A DNA stretch of 64,000 bases from Pleodorina starrii (lineage: Eukaryota; Chlorophyta; Chlorophyceae; Chlamydomonadales; Volvocaceae), in contig BRXU01000005.1 in the NCBI GenBank assembly GCA_030267565.1, positions 5,360,001-5,424,000 of the forward strand, in the 5' to 3' direction. The translations under genes were made by a program, and so were the position numbers. Positions within the stretch are counted from its first letter, which is position 1, and each line of letters starts with the position of its first letter. Below the pieces are notes generated by a model, which did no database searches, was not told the DNA's origin, and saw only the letters and a program-made list of their open reading frames with translations. Positions 46,701-55,300 of this stretch are shown here, piece after piece.

Positions 46701-49501
46701 GCAATCAAGCACCAGGGTCACATCTTCCAGACGTAGTACGGCGCCTGAGGAAACCTCGACCAGCCCAAAAGCGATGTCCGACAGTGACTGGCCAACGACT
46801 GCACCCGAGTAAAGCTCAAGCATATAGAACGCCATGGACGTCAGGGTGAGACTGGCCCCTGCGCGGCATGTACGCAAGGACATGGCATGCGGCAACATCA
46901 CTAACTGCACCTAGCGTACAGGTAGAGGCGTCGGCAAAGGCGGCCCATGGATAGATAGATGGCCGGGTCTGTGGTGATGTGCACGTGTGCATGGGTGATG
47001 CATGTATGTGTGCGTTGTCATGGGCGGTAGGCCAACCATCACACAAGCACTGACCTTCCTCTAGACGAAAAGTACCATAATTGTTGGGAGCACTGACACA
47101 ATCAATTATTGTGTACCACGGCCCGAATTGGGGACGCGGCGGAGACGGTGGAGGCGGTGGTGTTGATGGTGGCAGCCCGGGCTCCGACGGGCTCCCGTAG
47201 CCGTTGTCGTTCCATGGCGGGGGACGAGGCCACGGTGTTTGCAACAGCGATGTGGGGATGTCACTTCCTTTCCCGCGCAGGGTGACCTTGTGAGTAGAAT
47301 TCAAAGGCATTGGGAGATCATCTGCCGGGGTAGATATTTGCAGCCGTATGACATCATAGAGGTCGTCAGGATCCGCCTGCAGCAGCTCGTAGACTGTCAT
47401 AGGAATGGCAGGCACCTGCTGGGTTGAGAGGGAAAGGTGCGCACATATTACGGAACGCGGTGCTTGCAGGTCACGAGTGGCACTAGATACTTAGCTAGAT
47501 ATATAGACGGAGTAGCGCGATCCAGGGCGAGGCAGTTTGCTTAAGGCTGTAGAGCACCATTTTTATTTGCAGCGGTCCACCAATCTCCGGCCCCAGCCCC
47601 TGCCACCAATCTCCGGCCCCAAGCCCCTTCCACGTATCCCCAGCCCCAAGCCCTTTCCAGCCATCTCCAGGCCTGAGCCCTTGCCATTAATCTTCGGCCC
47701 CCTGCCCCTGCCGTCCATCTCAAGTCCGGGGCCCCTTGCCACCAATCCCTAGCCCCGAGCCCCTTCCAACAAACTCTGGAGCGGAGCCCCGAGCCCCTTC
47801 ATTCCACAAATCCCCGGCCCCGAGCTCCTTCCACCAATCTCTGGCCCCGAGCCAAGAGCCCCTTCCACGAATCCCCTGCCCCGAGCTCCTTCCACCCATC
47901 TCAAAGCCCGAGCTCCCTCCACCAATCTCCAGCCCGGGGCCCCTTCCACCAATCCCCACCAGGGTGGCTATCTTTAGAAATGGATATATATTCGGCCAAT
48001 TGTTTGGGGAATTTGAAGATACGTTTGCCTTGAGGAACGATAAGAAGTTTTGGATGCCTGGAAATGCATCAGTTCTCTCCGTGCGTCCCCAGCTGCACGA
48101 ATGGAAATCTACCCATTGACAGATACTTTCAGCATTTCTTAGCCAGGCGTATCGCAGTCGCAGGTACTCCCAAAAATAAGATAGCCACCCTGATCCCCAC
48201 CCCCCACCCCCGAGCCCTGTGCCCCTGTCCTCCTATTCCCAGCTCATCCACACCTTTCCCCAGCCCCGAGCCCCTGCCACAAATCCCGAGGCTCTAGCCC
48301 TTTCCACATATCCCCAGCCCCGAGCCCCTGCCACTATTAATCATCGGTCCCGAGCTCCTGCCACCCATCTCAAAGCCTGAAGCCCCATCCACCAATCCCC
48401 GGCCCCAAGCTCCTTCCACCCTTCTCAAGCCTTGAGCCCCTGCCACCAATCTCCGGACCCGAGCCCCTAACACTTATCCTCAGCCCCGAGCTCCTGCCAA
48501 CCGACTCCAGCCCTGAGCCCCTTCCCCCTATCCCCACCCCCGAGCCGTACCCACCTATCCCCACCCCCGAGCAACTTTCACCAATCTCTGACCTTGGGCC
48601 CCTTTCCATATATCCCCAGCCCCGAACCCACCCATCTCCAGGCCTGAGCCACTGCCATCAATTTCCGGACCCGAGCCCGGAACCCATTGCAACCAATCCC
48701 CACCTCCGAGAGATAACCCCCGTTTGCCGTGTGACGTTGCAAATGTTATAAACATGGGGCCCGTTACTAGGCAGGAGTAATAGCTGCTGTGGCGACAGCA
48801 GCTGGCAGCTATCTGGAAAGTGCAACTTGTCAGGTTCTAGTGAATTGCGTTCCTCAGCCCTCACAAAACGCTAAGCATCCAAGTACCATTCTTGAATCCC
48901 CTGCGTGCTTTTCCGCCCGCAAACGGAAGTTGACATTCGCGAGCAACTTTTCGGCGAAGTATTTCACGACCAATCGAGCATTTCCACATTGCACCAATTT
49001 CTTTGGTTTAATGTGTCACAAATAATCTAATCAAGCCTGCAGCGAGGAAGCCGAAAGCCGACGTACTGGTACGTCACGAACACGTTTGCGGTGAACATGG
49101 CCATTTATCATGCTGTGCAAGTCCCTTCATCACGCATACCAACATGGTCCACAGCACCACACTCTGCTGCGGAAGGAGCGGGCGTTCGTGACCTCTGCGC
49201 CGATAGCGCGTACCAGCCATTTACTTCGTCCGCCGTTGTGCTCCCACCCGAAAGATACCCTTCCCAAAGCTCCACAACACGCATGCGTGCACGCACATCA
49301 GACAACATTATGAGCCCGACCGGTGCACAGCCTGCAGCAGTTCCAGACGCGTATCGCTCCAAACAAACGCAACAAACTCACCTCTTTGGGAACATTCCCA
49401 CCGGCCACGCAGCCAGGGCACATGCCGCACACAGCCCGCAAACACGTCGCGGCGAGGATGGCAAAAAGCAACGCCCTGCAGCTGTTCGCAACAGGTGCCA
49501 T
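31718..49501 (-). CDS. Receptor-like TKL-type protein kinase with large beta-repeat/Pro-rich ectodomain
   Basis: Twenty-one exons (minus): 49501-49382, 47415-47055, 46858-46347, 46314-46258, 46022-45730, 45220-45052, 43691-43551, 43382-43279, 42957-42750, 42544-42282, 41831-41471, 41361-41193, 39218-38533, 38107-37856, 37378-37223, 36800-36581, 35157-34951, 34591-34460, 33455-33223, 32773-32600, 31888-31718; 4,989 nt, ~1,662 residues. Residues 1-~27 are a signal peptide (RALLFAILAATCLRAVCG). The ectodomain repeats beta-strand motifs (LRLEDVTLVLDC, LVLENVTLVVSE, TLRNLVLYNL) and has Pro-rich hinges (PPPPPSPP). The transmembrane helix is at ~991-1017, followed by RRRR. Kinase: GYGSFG 1299-1304, VAVK Lys1319, HPNVV, HGDLKPEN 1465-1472 (non-RD: Gly replaces Arg), DFG at 1520 after a ~36-residue insert, LAPE ending 1548. 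Likely a plasma-membrane receptor kinase phosphorylating Ser/Thr. Introns hold several mobile elements. Odd point: a 32-nt gap between exons 3 and 4. Confidence 0.85.
32913..32949 (+). repeat. Interstitial telomere-type TTTTAGGG repeats
   Basis: Four to five near-perfect TTTTAGGG units (one TTTTTAGGG) lie in the intron between exons 33455-33223 and 32773-32600 of the kinase gene. TTTTAGGG is the Chlamydomonas-type telomere unit. Confidence 0.9.
33721..33822 (+). repeat. 102-bp direct repeat, copy 1 (kinase intron)
   Basis: Identical over 102 bases to 34099-34200, same orientation, offset 378. Between the copies is a 276-bp segment ending in a tRNA-like box-B region. Both sit in the intron between kinase exons 34591-34460 and 33455-33223. 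Confidence 0.9.
34005..34098 (-). mobile_element. tRNA-like head of a putative SINE (minus strand)
   Basis: Read on the minus strand this stretch has an A-box-like TGGTATCGAGACC and a box B (CAGTTCGATCCCTGG) at tRNA-like spacing. It does not fold as a clean cloverleaf, so it is better called a tRNA-derived SINE head than a tRNA gene. It abuts the second 102-bp direct repeat. Confidence 0.4.
34099..34200 (+). repeat. 102-bp direct repeat, copy 2 (kinase intron)
   Basis: Second identical copy of 33721-33822. The pair could come from a segmental duplication that trapped the SINE-like segment, or be terminal repeats of an unrecognised non-autonomous element. Confidence 0.9.
35400..35675. repeat. 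Pair of ~75-bp direct repeats in a kinase intron
   Basis: GTGAGAGTGTCGACATTCC and the following ~55 bases occur at ~35418 and again at ~35602 with a few differences, each preceded by a GCGAGGGCGT segment. On the minus strand both copies would read LW(L)(S/P)ISRNVDTLT, hinting at a decayed coding source, but no family is recognised. Confidence 0.6.
36440..36490. repeat. 51-bp GC-rich hairpin element, copy 1
   Basis: An imperfect palindrome pairing GGGCGGGGCC with GGCCCCGCCC around a GCGCTTCGCGC core. Its reverse complement is identical over 51 bases to 62836-62886. This copy lies in a kinase intron. Half of the motif also occurs near 35351-35368. Confidence 0.9.
39375..40919. mobile_element. 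Non-autonomous foldback-type DNA transposon in a kinase intron
   Basis: The ends 39375-39402 and 40892-40919 are 28-bp terminal inverted repeats differing at one base, containing CGACGCAATCTTTTTGCGA. Further in, CTCGCAAAATAA and a ~50-bp segment with a G-run and CCCCATGCT (about 39990-40050) reappear inverted at about 40790-40885, so the inverted repeats are long and interrupted. The interior has no coding frame. It fills most of the 1,974-nt intron between kinase exons 41361-41193 and 39218-38533. No target duplication was certain. Confidence 0.7.
44478..44500 (+). repeat. Short interstitial telomere-type TTTTAGGG tract
   Basis: Two to three TTTTAGGG units in the intron between kinase exons 45220-45052 and 43691-43551. 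Confidence 0.8.
44621..45020. mobile_element. Relative of the 39375-40919 foldback element, opposite orientation
   Basis: It begins CGACGCAATGGTTTTGCGAC and ends with CTCGCAAA-type motifs read in reverse (TTTGCGAGG). Its GC-rich middle (~44690-44905) is the reverse complement, with changes, of ~39540-39750. It is shorter and lacks the inner inverted G-run segment, so it is a deletion derivative or sister family. Confidence 0.6.
47575..47951 (-). repeat. C-rich minisatellite in kinase intron 1, left block
   Basis: Irregular ~27-30-bp units built on CCCCGAGCCCCTTCCACCAA and CAATCTCCGGCCC. It continues as a second block at 48201-48690 on the far side of the MITE, so one array was split by the insertion. 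Confidence 0.85.
47960..48192. mobile_element. hAT-like MITE, copy 1 (233 bp), inside the minisatellite
   Basis: Terminal inverted repeats CAGGGTGGCTATCTTTA and TAAGATAGCCACCCTG, flanked by a perfect 8-bp target duplication ATCCCCAC (47952-47959 and 48193-48200). The interior shares ATATATATTCGG and GACAGATACTTTCAGCA blocks with the copy at 56389-56634 read in reverse. CAGGG-type ends and an 8-bp duplication are hallmarks of the hAT superfamily. No transposase; mobilised in trans if at all. Confidence 0.9.
48201..48690 (-). repeat. C-rich minisatellite in kinase intron 1, right block
   Basis: Continuation of the array at 47575-47951, units of the CCCCGAGCCCCT(T/G)CCA type, more diverged toward the right end. 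Confidence 0.85.
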
Positions 49502-50106
49502 CTGAATGGGTAGACACTTGTCGCCCCGATTAAGTTTCACTTAGAGCATTGTAATTGTTAAGTATAGACGGAACGACTCCAGGTGCCAATCACGGATAAT
49601 TAACCCAGTGTGTCATTTCAGGCCGACTAAAGAGGTTGTTTCCATTTGCCCAGCCGTCAAATTTGATAATTGAATGCTACCTGGGACTTTCTAGCGCGAA
49701 ATTCTAGCGGAACTGTCGTTTCCACTACAGTTTGTACATTGCACCGAAACCAGTACTTCGGCATCGGTCGGAGCTGGCCGGCTGCGTTGTTATCTTGCTG
49801 TGGAGGTGTGCCAGTAAAATCAGAATGGACAGTATTTTCCCCTATTTGGTTCCCAATTTTGGTTTTCACCAAAAGAGGGTTATGTCATCGCGAACGGAGT
49901 GAAAGTCCGTATGCGCGGGGCCCAATACAGCAGTACGGCAGTACAAGGAATGTACACGCAACGCGAAATTGCTTCGGGCGTGTTCACTGCACACTTCCGA
50001 CTGCAGACGAGGAGGCGGAACGGATGGAATAAAATCGCGCGGCATGGCCGATCAGGGCTGGGCTACATATTGGCCCTCGTGACGACCAGGGACGACCCAA
50101 ACTGCA
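49502..50106. promoter_or_regulatory. Upstream region of the receptor kinase gene
   Basis: About 600 bases between the kinase start codon (49501, minus) and the first dispersed repeat. It must contain the promoter and 5' UTR. I see no gene and no identifiable factor site; composition is more AT-rich than the neighbouring repeats. Confidence 0.4.
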
Positions 50107-50435
50107 ACAAGAAGGGCCTGCGGCGATCCCGGAATTTGGTCGCGCCGTAGAGTTGTGGAACGCGTGGGTTGATAGACAGACGAACGACAGTCAGTCGAGT
50201 GTGCTGCTGCCACCGGTACGCAGCAGTAACAGGTCGGCTTGGAAGCTGGATTGCAGGTTCCGTCTGGCACGGGGTCAGATACGAAGAGCCTATATCCCAC
50301 GCTATGACAATCAACAAAATCATCATACTGCAGCGAACGCCGGAAGCACCTTCGGTGCACGTGGTCGAGCAACTGGCTGGACCTCTCGCGAGAACCTGTA
50401 AATGCCTTGGTTGAAGCCAGTCCAGACGTTAATGC
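50107..50435. repeat. ~330-bp dispersed repeat, copy 1
   Basis: Clearly similar, in the same orientation, to 59911-60279: shared blocks include AAGAAGGGCCTGCGGCGATC, CGCAGCAGTAACAGGTCGGC and GCACCTTCGGTGCACGTGGT. Copies differ by indels and substitutions. A minus-strand open frame of ~160 codons crosses it, but the second copy does not keep that frame, so it is not called a gene. Confidence 0.8.
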
Positions 50436-50563
50436 GGCACCGCATGCACAACCCAGTTCCGTGGGGCAGAGGATTTCATTGAAGGCCCTTGCGAAGAAGG
50501 AGTTTAAGAGCCATAACGGCAATCTAGGCCAGTTCCAGAATAACACTGGCGTGCGGGCATGGG

Positions 50564-51039
50564 TGTTGTGTCACGTATTCTGATACGCTGCGCTGTTAAT
50601 AACTGTCTGTGTTCGAATAAGTAACTGTCTTAACTAACTGCTAATAACTGTCGGCAGGTCTGTGTGATGCATCTGTGCATGCGAATAATAATCTGAATAT
50701 GCATAATATCTGTATGCATATATCTGTAAAGGTTATGCTATCTGGGCGTATCCTTGGGGCCGACGTATTCTGACGGCGGTCGAGGCATCTGGTCTCTGGT
50801 AGTGCTGAGCCGTATCGGGAGTCTGTCCGATACTCATTCTGGGCTGCACTTCACTTCTCGGTCTGAGTCCGGTTGAGAGTATACTCTCCTGTGGAGATTG
50901 TACAACGGATGTACTACAAGCGTGATCTGCACACGCTCCACGAGCTTCGTGGATACTTAAGGCTAATCATATCTCTCAATCGGCGGTTTTCACTGCCACC
51001 ACAGCAGTGGACTTACTTAGCTATTTTCATTACACAACA
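50564..51039 (+). repeat. 5' LTR (476 bp)
   Basis: Identical to the 3' LTR apart from seven extra bases (within TTCTGACGGCGGTC near 50770) and substitutions near 50890-50900. It should carry the element's promoter. Confidence 0.96.
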
Positions 51040-51040
51040 A

Positions 51041-51055
51041 ATGGTATCGAGACGG
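51041..51055 (+). other. Candidate tRNA primer-binding site
   Basis: TGGTATCGAGACGG starts two bases after the 5' LTR. TGGTATC is the usual start of a methionine-tRNA-type PBS, but the rest departs from the common TGGTATCAGAGC, so the priming tRNA is not certain. Confidence 0.5.
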
Positions 51056-51110
51056 CTTTCTTGGCCTCTCGTCTGTTATCTATCCTCGTTCGCTTCCGCG
51101 CCTCTGGTGA

Positions 51111-52394
51111 ATGTCTGAGAACCTCGACATGCACGACCTGGCTCTCTCCCTCCCGGACGTGACGTCCGGCGAGTCGGCTGAGACGCCTACTGCCTGCCCG
51201 TTGTGCAATCGGGCGTGCGCCTGCGGCTCTGCCATGGGCGCCACCGGTGCGGGCCAGACACCCACCGGCGCGGCGGCGACGGCGGCGACGGCTGGCAACG
51301 CTGCGGAGGCCCCTGGCTCTGGCGCCGGCGGCTCGTCGGGCACTGGCCCCGGCGCGGGCAGCTCTGACGCTGCGCCCCCTAAGGTTGGTTCTGGTGCCAC
51401 CGTTTCTGTTCCGCACTCTGTCGCGCGGGATGAGGTAATTCGCGTGAACGTGCCAACCCCGTCGTTAGATATCGAGGAGAAGTCTGACTCGAAGCGGGTG
51501 CCTAGTCGGGTTCGAGCCTTCATTCGGGACTGCGAGAAGTTGTTCGACTGCGTCAACTGGGGTTCCGACGACAACGCGCGCTGCTTGTTCCTTGCTAACG
51601 CGCTCAAGGGTCGGGCCAAGGACTGGTTCGATGAGTGGTCTTCGCACCGTCGTACGTTTACGTCTGCCGAGCTCATATCCGCCCTTGAGGTTCGGTTCGC
51701 GCCACAGATTACCTCCCGTGAGACTGAGGCTCGTCAGAAGCTGAAGGACGGCCGCTACGCCATGCGCATGTTTGACACTGTCTCTGGATACCAAAGCCGT
51801 TTTGAGTCGCTGCTTACTGACATCCCTGACATGTCAGAGCGCGAGCGCATCTTTTGGTTTCAGAGTGGCCTGTCTGAGACCCTTGCTGGCGTGTGCGCTG
51901 CCGACCGAAACAGCCAGCCGTTTGAGTCCTACTCTGCCCTCTTTACCCACGCACTTGCTGAAGAACGGCGTATCGCTGCGGCGAAACGCGCCCGTTCCTC
52001 CCTTCGCGCCCATTCTGTTGCCGTACAGGACATGGACATGTCCGACGGTGATGACGCACCGCCCGCCAAGCGCCCGTCTGCGGCGCCGGCTGCCGCGGCG
52101 GCTGACGTGGATCCGGAGACCTTCCGGATGGACAACGTCGGCCCGCCGGGTCGGCGGCTCACTCTGGAGGAGTATCGTGCGCGGGTCAAGGGTGGCGCTT
52201 GCTTCGGTTGTGGTGCCGAGGACCACTACTGGGCCGAGTGCCCGATGAACAAGAAGCGTCGCCCCAAGAACGGCAAGGGCAAGAACCCGGGCGGCAAGGG
52301 CCCGGGCAACGGCAAGGGTGGCCCGGGGGGCAAGGGCGGCAAGGGACCGAAGGGTGGCAAGGGTGGCAAGAACAAGGGCAAGGCCTCCGCCTAG
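51111..52394 (+). CDS. gag: Retrotransposon Gag polyprotein
   Basis: A 427-residue capsid/nucleocapsid protein that assembles virus-like particles and binds element RNA. The N-terminal 110 residues are Ala/Gly/Pro-rich. Residues ~135-300 match the retrotransposon gag capsid fold (FIRDCEKLFDCVNWGSDD, ANALKGRAKDWFDEW, FWFQSGLSETLAG). A CCHC zinc knuckle lies at 52200-52241 (C-x2-C-x4-H-x4-C). The last ~45 residues are Lys/Gly repeats, a basic RNA-binding tail. The frame is intact and ends in TAG at 52392; pol continues in the same frame. Confidence 0.95.
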   Translation: MSENLDMHDLALSLPDVTSGESAETPTACPLCNRACACGSAMGATGAGQTPTGAAATAATAGNAAEAPGSGAGGSSGTGPGAGSSDAAPPKVGSGATVSVPHSVARDEVIRVNVPTPSLDIEEKSDSKRVPSRVRAFIRDCEKLFDCVNWGSDDNARCLFLANALKGRAKDWFDEWSSHRRTFTSAELISALEVRFAPQITSRETEARQKLKDGRYAMRMFDTVSGYQSRFESLLTDIPDMSERERIFWFQSGLSETLAGVCAADRNSQPFESYSALFTHALAEERRIAAAKRARSSLRAHSVAVQDMDMSDGDDAPPAKRPSAAPAAAAADVDPETFRMDNVGPPGRRLTLEEYRARVKGGACFGCGAEDHYWAECPMNKKRRPKNGKGKNPGGKGPGNGKGGPGGKGGKGPKGGKGGKNKGKASA

Positions 52395-55300
52395 GAGGTT
52401 GCCCAGGTGGTCGCTTCGGGGCCGTCGCCTGGGTTAGGTAGCGAACTGCCTGTCGGACGCTTCCGTGCGGTTCGTGCCGTGTTGCCTTCCGTGCTCGCTG
52501 GGATCGAGCAGGTGATTGGACGGTGTTTGTCTTTCGACGCGCAGTCTGTGTGCGCCGGATTTACAGACGACTGTAATCTGTACAGGCCCGCCTTCCGTCC
52601 CCTGTCCTCTGTCGACCTCGGCGGCCACACGGTTTGGTTTGCCCCTGCATCTTTGCATGAGCTTCAGCGTCAGCTTGTCCACTATCGTGCATGCAAGCGC
52701 CGTCGTCCTGATACAGCGGCCGTTGTACTTCTGCCTGCTCATGTTGCCACCAAGGCTGGTCAGCTTCTGTCAGGTATGCGTCGGGTTCGCCGGTTTGCTC
52801 AGGGTACTGTCCTGTTCAACGGGGTTGATCTGTCTGGTAGCCCTGTTGAACTGCCTGGCATCCCGTACGCTGCCGACGTTTGGTACGACGCGCCGTCTGC
52901 CTCTGTACCCTTGCCGGACGCGCCGCCGTACATCTCATCCCTCCGTATGCCAGTCGCTGCGGCGCTCTCAGGTGACTCTCTGCCCCTCGTCACCGTCGGC
53001 GCTGGTGGCCTCAAGCTGTCCGCTCTGGTGGACTCGGGCGCCAGTCACGACTTCATCGCGGCGTCTACCGTGCAATGCCTGGGCTTGTCTATCCGAGATT
53101 CGCCTTGGGCTCACGTGACGCTCGCGGACGGAGGTAAGCAGGCCATTGCGGGGCAGGTCTCTCTGCGACTTGCTGTGGGACCCCTTCGGCTTTCTGTTGA
53201 GCCGTACGTGCTGCCTGACCTGACTGATGCGGCGTCGTACATCCTTGGGTCGTCCACGCTAGTTCAGCATGCCGCTGTGCTCGATTACGGGGCGAAGTGC
53301 TTGTGTCTGCGCAAAGGGGCTTTGACCTGCAAGGTTCCGCTGCTGTCTAGTCGGGGGCCTAGACGGGAAGGGGGGGAAACACCCTGCGTCAATTTTGCTG
53401 CTGCTGCTATCTGTCGCCGCGACGATCCTGAACTGATAGGCCGTCGTGCTGCAACCCGTCTTCTGCGGCGTGGTGCCCATGCTCTGCTGGTGCGTCCTAA
53501 GCTTGTTTTGAACTCTGCGGTCCCTTCGTCTGACACTGCTGACCCCGAGTTGCAAGCCCTGCTGAAGGAATATGAGGACGTCTTCAGGGAGATTCCTGGG
53601 CTACCGCCAATGCGCCCGGTGGACCATACCATCCCTCTGGCTCCTGGTGCAACGCCTGTCTCGCGCCCCATGTACCGTCTGAGTCCCTTGGAGCTGGACG
53701 AGGTGAAACGCCAGGTGACTGACCTGCTGGCTAAAGGTATGATCCGACCTAGCACGTCGCCCTACTCCGCGCCGATCCTGTTTGTCGCGAAGAAGGATGG
53801 CGGGCTCCGGATGTGCATTGACTACAGGGGGCTGAACTCTGTGACGGTGAAGAACCGCTACGTACCCTCTGCCGGGGGTTGACGATCTGCTGGATAAGTT
53901 GCGCGGTGCGAAGTACTTCAGCTCTATTGACCTGCAGCAGGGCTACAACCAGATCCGCATTGCTGAGTCGGATATTCCCAAGACTGCCTTTCGTACGCCT
54001 TTCGGTCATTACGAATACACTGTTCTGTCCTTTGGGTTGGTTAACGCGCCCGCCACTTTCCAAGCTGCCATGAACCGTATCTTCAGGCCGTACATCGATG
54101 AGTTCGTGGTGTGCTATCTGGATGATGTTCTGATCTACTCCAAGACGCGCGAGGAGCATCTGCGGCATCTGCGTCTTGTTCTGGATACTCTGCGACGAGA
54201 ACAGCTCTACGCCAAGCGGTCCAAGTGCCACTGGTGCCAACCGCAGGTGGAGTATCTGGGCCACGTCGTCTCTGCCGACGGCGTCCGCATGGACCCCCGC
54301 AAGACTGCCGCGGTGCGGGATTGTCCGGCTCCTACCAATCTGCAAGAGCTGCGTAAGTTTCTGGGCCTGACTAACTACTTCCGCAAGTTCATCAACCGCT
54401 ACTCTATCATAGCGGCGCCTCTGACTAATCTGACGCGGAAGAGTGCATTCTCGTCTCCTGATGCCTGGACCCCGGCGTGTCAGTCCGCTTTCGAGGCCAT
54501 TAAGCGCGCTGTGGCCGAAGATATCGTGTTGCGTTTCCCTGATGACTCCCTACCGTACCGGATAGAGGTCGTGTCTGATGCGTCTCTAGACGGGTCGGGA
54601 GCGGTGCTTCTCCAGGAAGGGCGCCCGGTTGCCTTCCTGAGCAAGAAGTTTTCCAATGCGGAGCGCAAATACATGACGGGTGAACAGGAACTTCTGGCAG
54701 TTGTGCATGCGTTGCGTGAGTGGCGGTGTTATCTAAAAGGCCGTGCCTTCGTTGTGAAGACTGACCACAAGCCCCTCACGTTCCTGCAAGGTGTGCCCAC
54801 CCTGAACCGCCGGCAAGCCCGCTGGATGGAGTTCATGGCGCGGTTCAACTACACCTGGGAGCACTGTGCTGGTACGCTGAATGTGGCTGACGCTCTGAGC
54901 CGTCACCCCTCCCTGCACGCTGCGATCCTGTCGTTGGTTCTGCCGCAGGATTTGTCTGATCTGTCTGGTCTGTCTGCTCGGTCTGGTCCATACCTGTCTG
55001 CTGTAGTCACACGCAGAGCTGCTCTACAGGCTTCGCAACGGGTTTCTGACCCCGTCTCTGATGCTGACCTTACTTTGCAGCCCACAGATGCCGCGGCCTC
55101 TGCACAAGCGCAGGAGCGTGCGGTCTCCAGGGCGCCGACAAGGTCCAAGACTCCCTCTTCAACGGCGCGAGCTGTCGCCCCGGCCCCGACCGAGTTAGCG
55201 GAAACGGGCCGGGCAGCAGCTGGTGCCCCTCCCTCGCAGGTAAAAGGGGGTCCCGTTGCGCGGTCGCTTTCACGCGGCCTGGTCGATCGGATTCGACAAG

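Noticed and set aside
46264..46812. 182-codon plus-strand frame
   Set aside because: Antisense to kinase ectodomain exon 46858-46347, whose frame fits splice phases and hydrophobic pattern.
47575..48690. Regularly spaced repeats that might suggest a CRISPR-like array
   Set aside because: Units are contiguous minisatellite repeats without unique spacers, in a eukaryotic intron.
50052..50546. 164-codon minus-strand frame in the dispersed repeat
   Set aside because: The homologous repeat at 59911-60279 does not preserve the frame; no family recognised.
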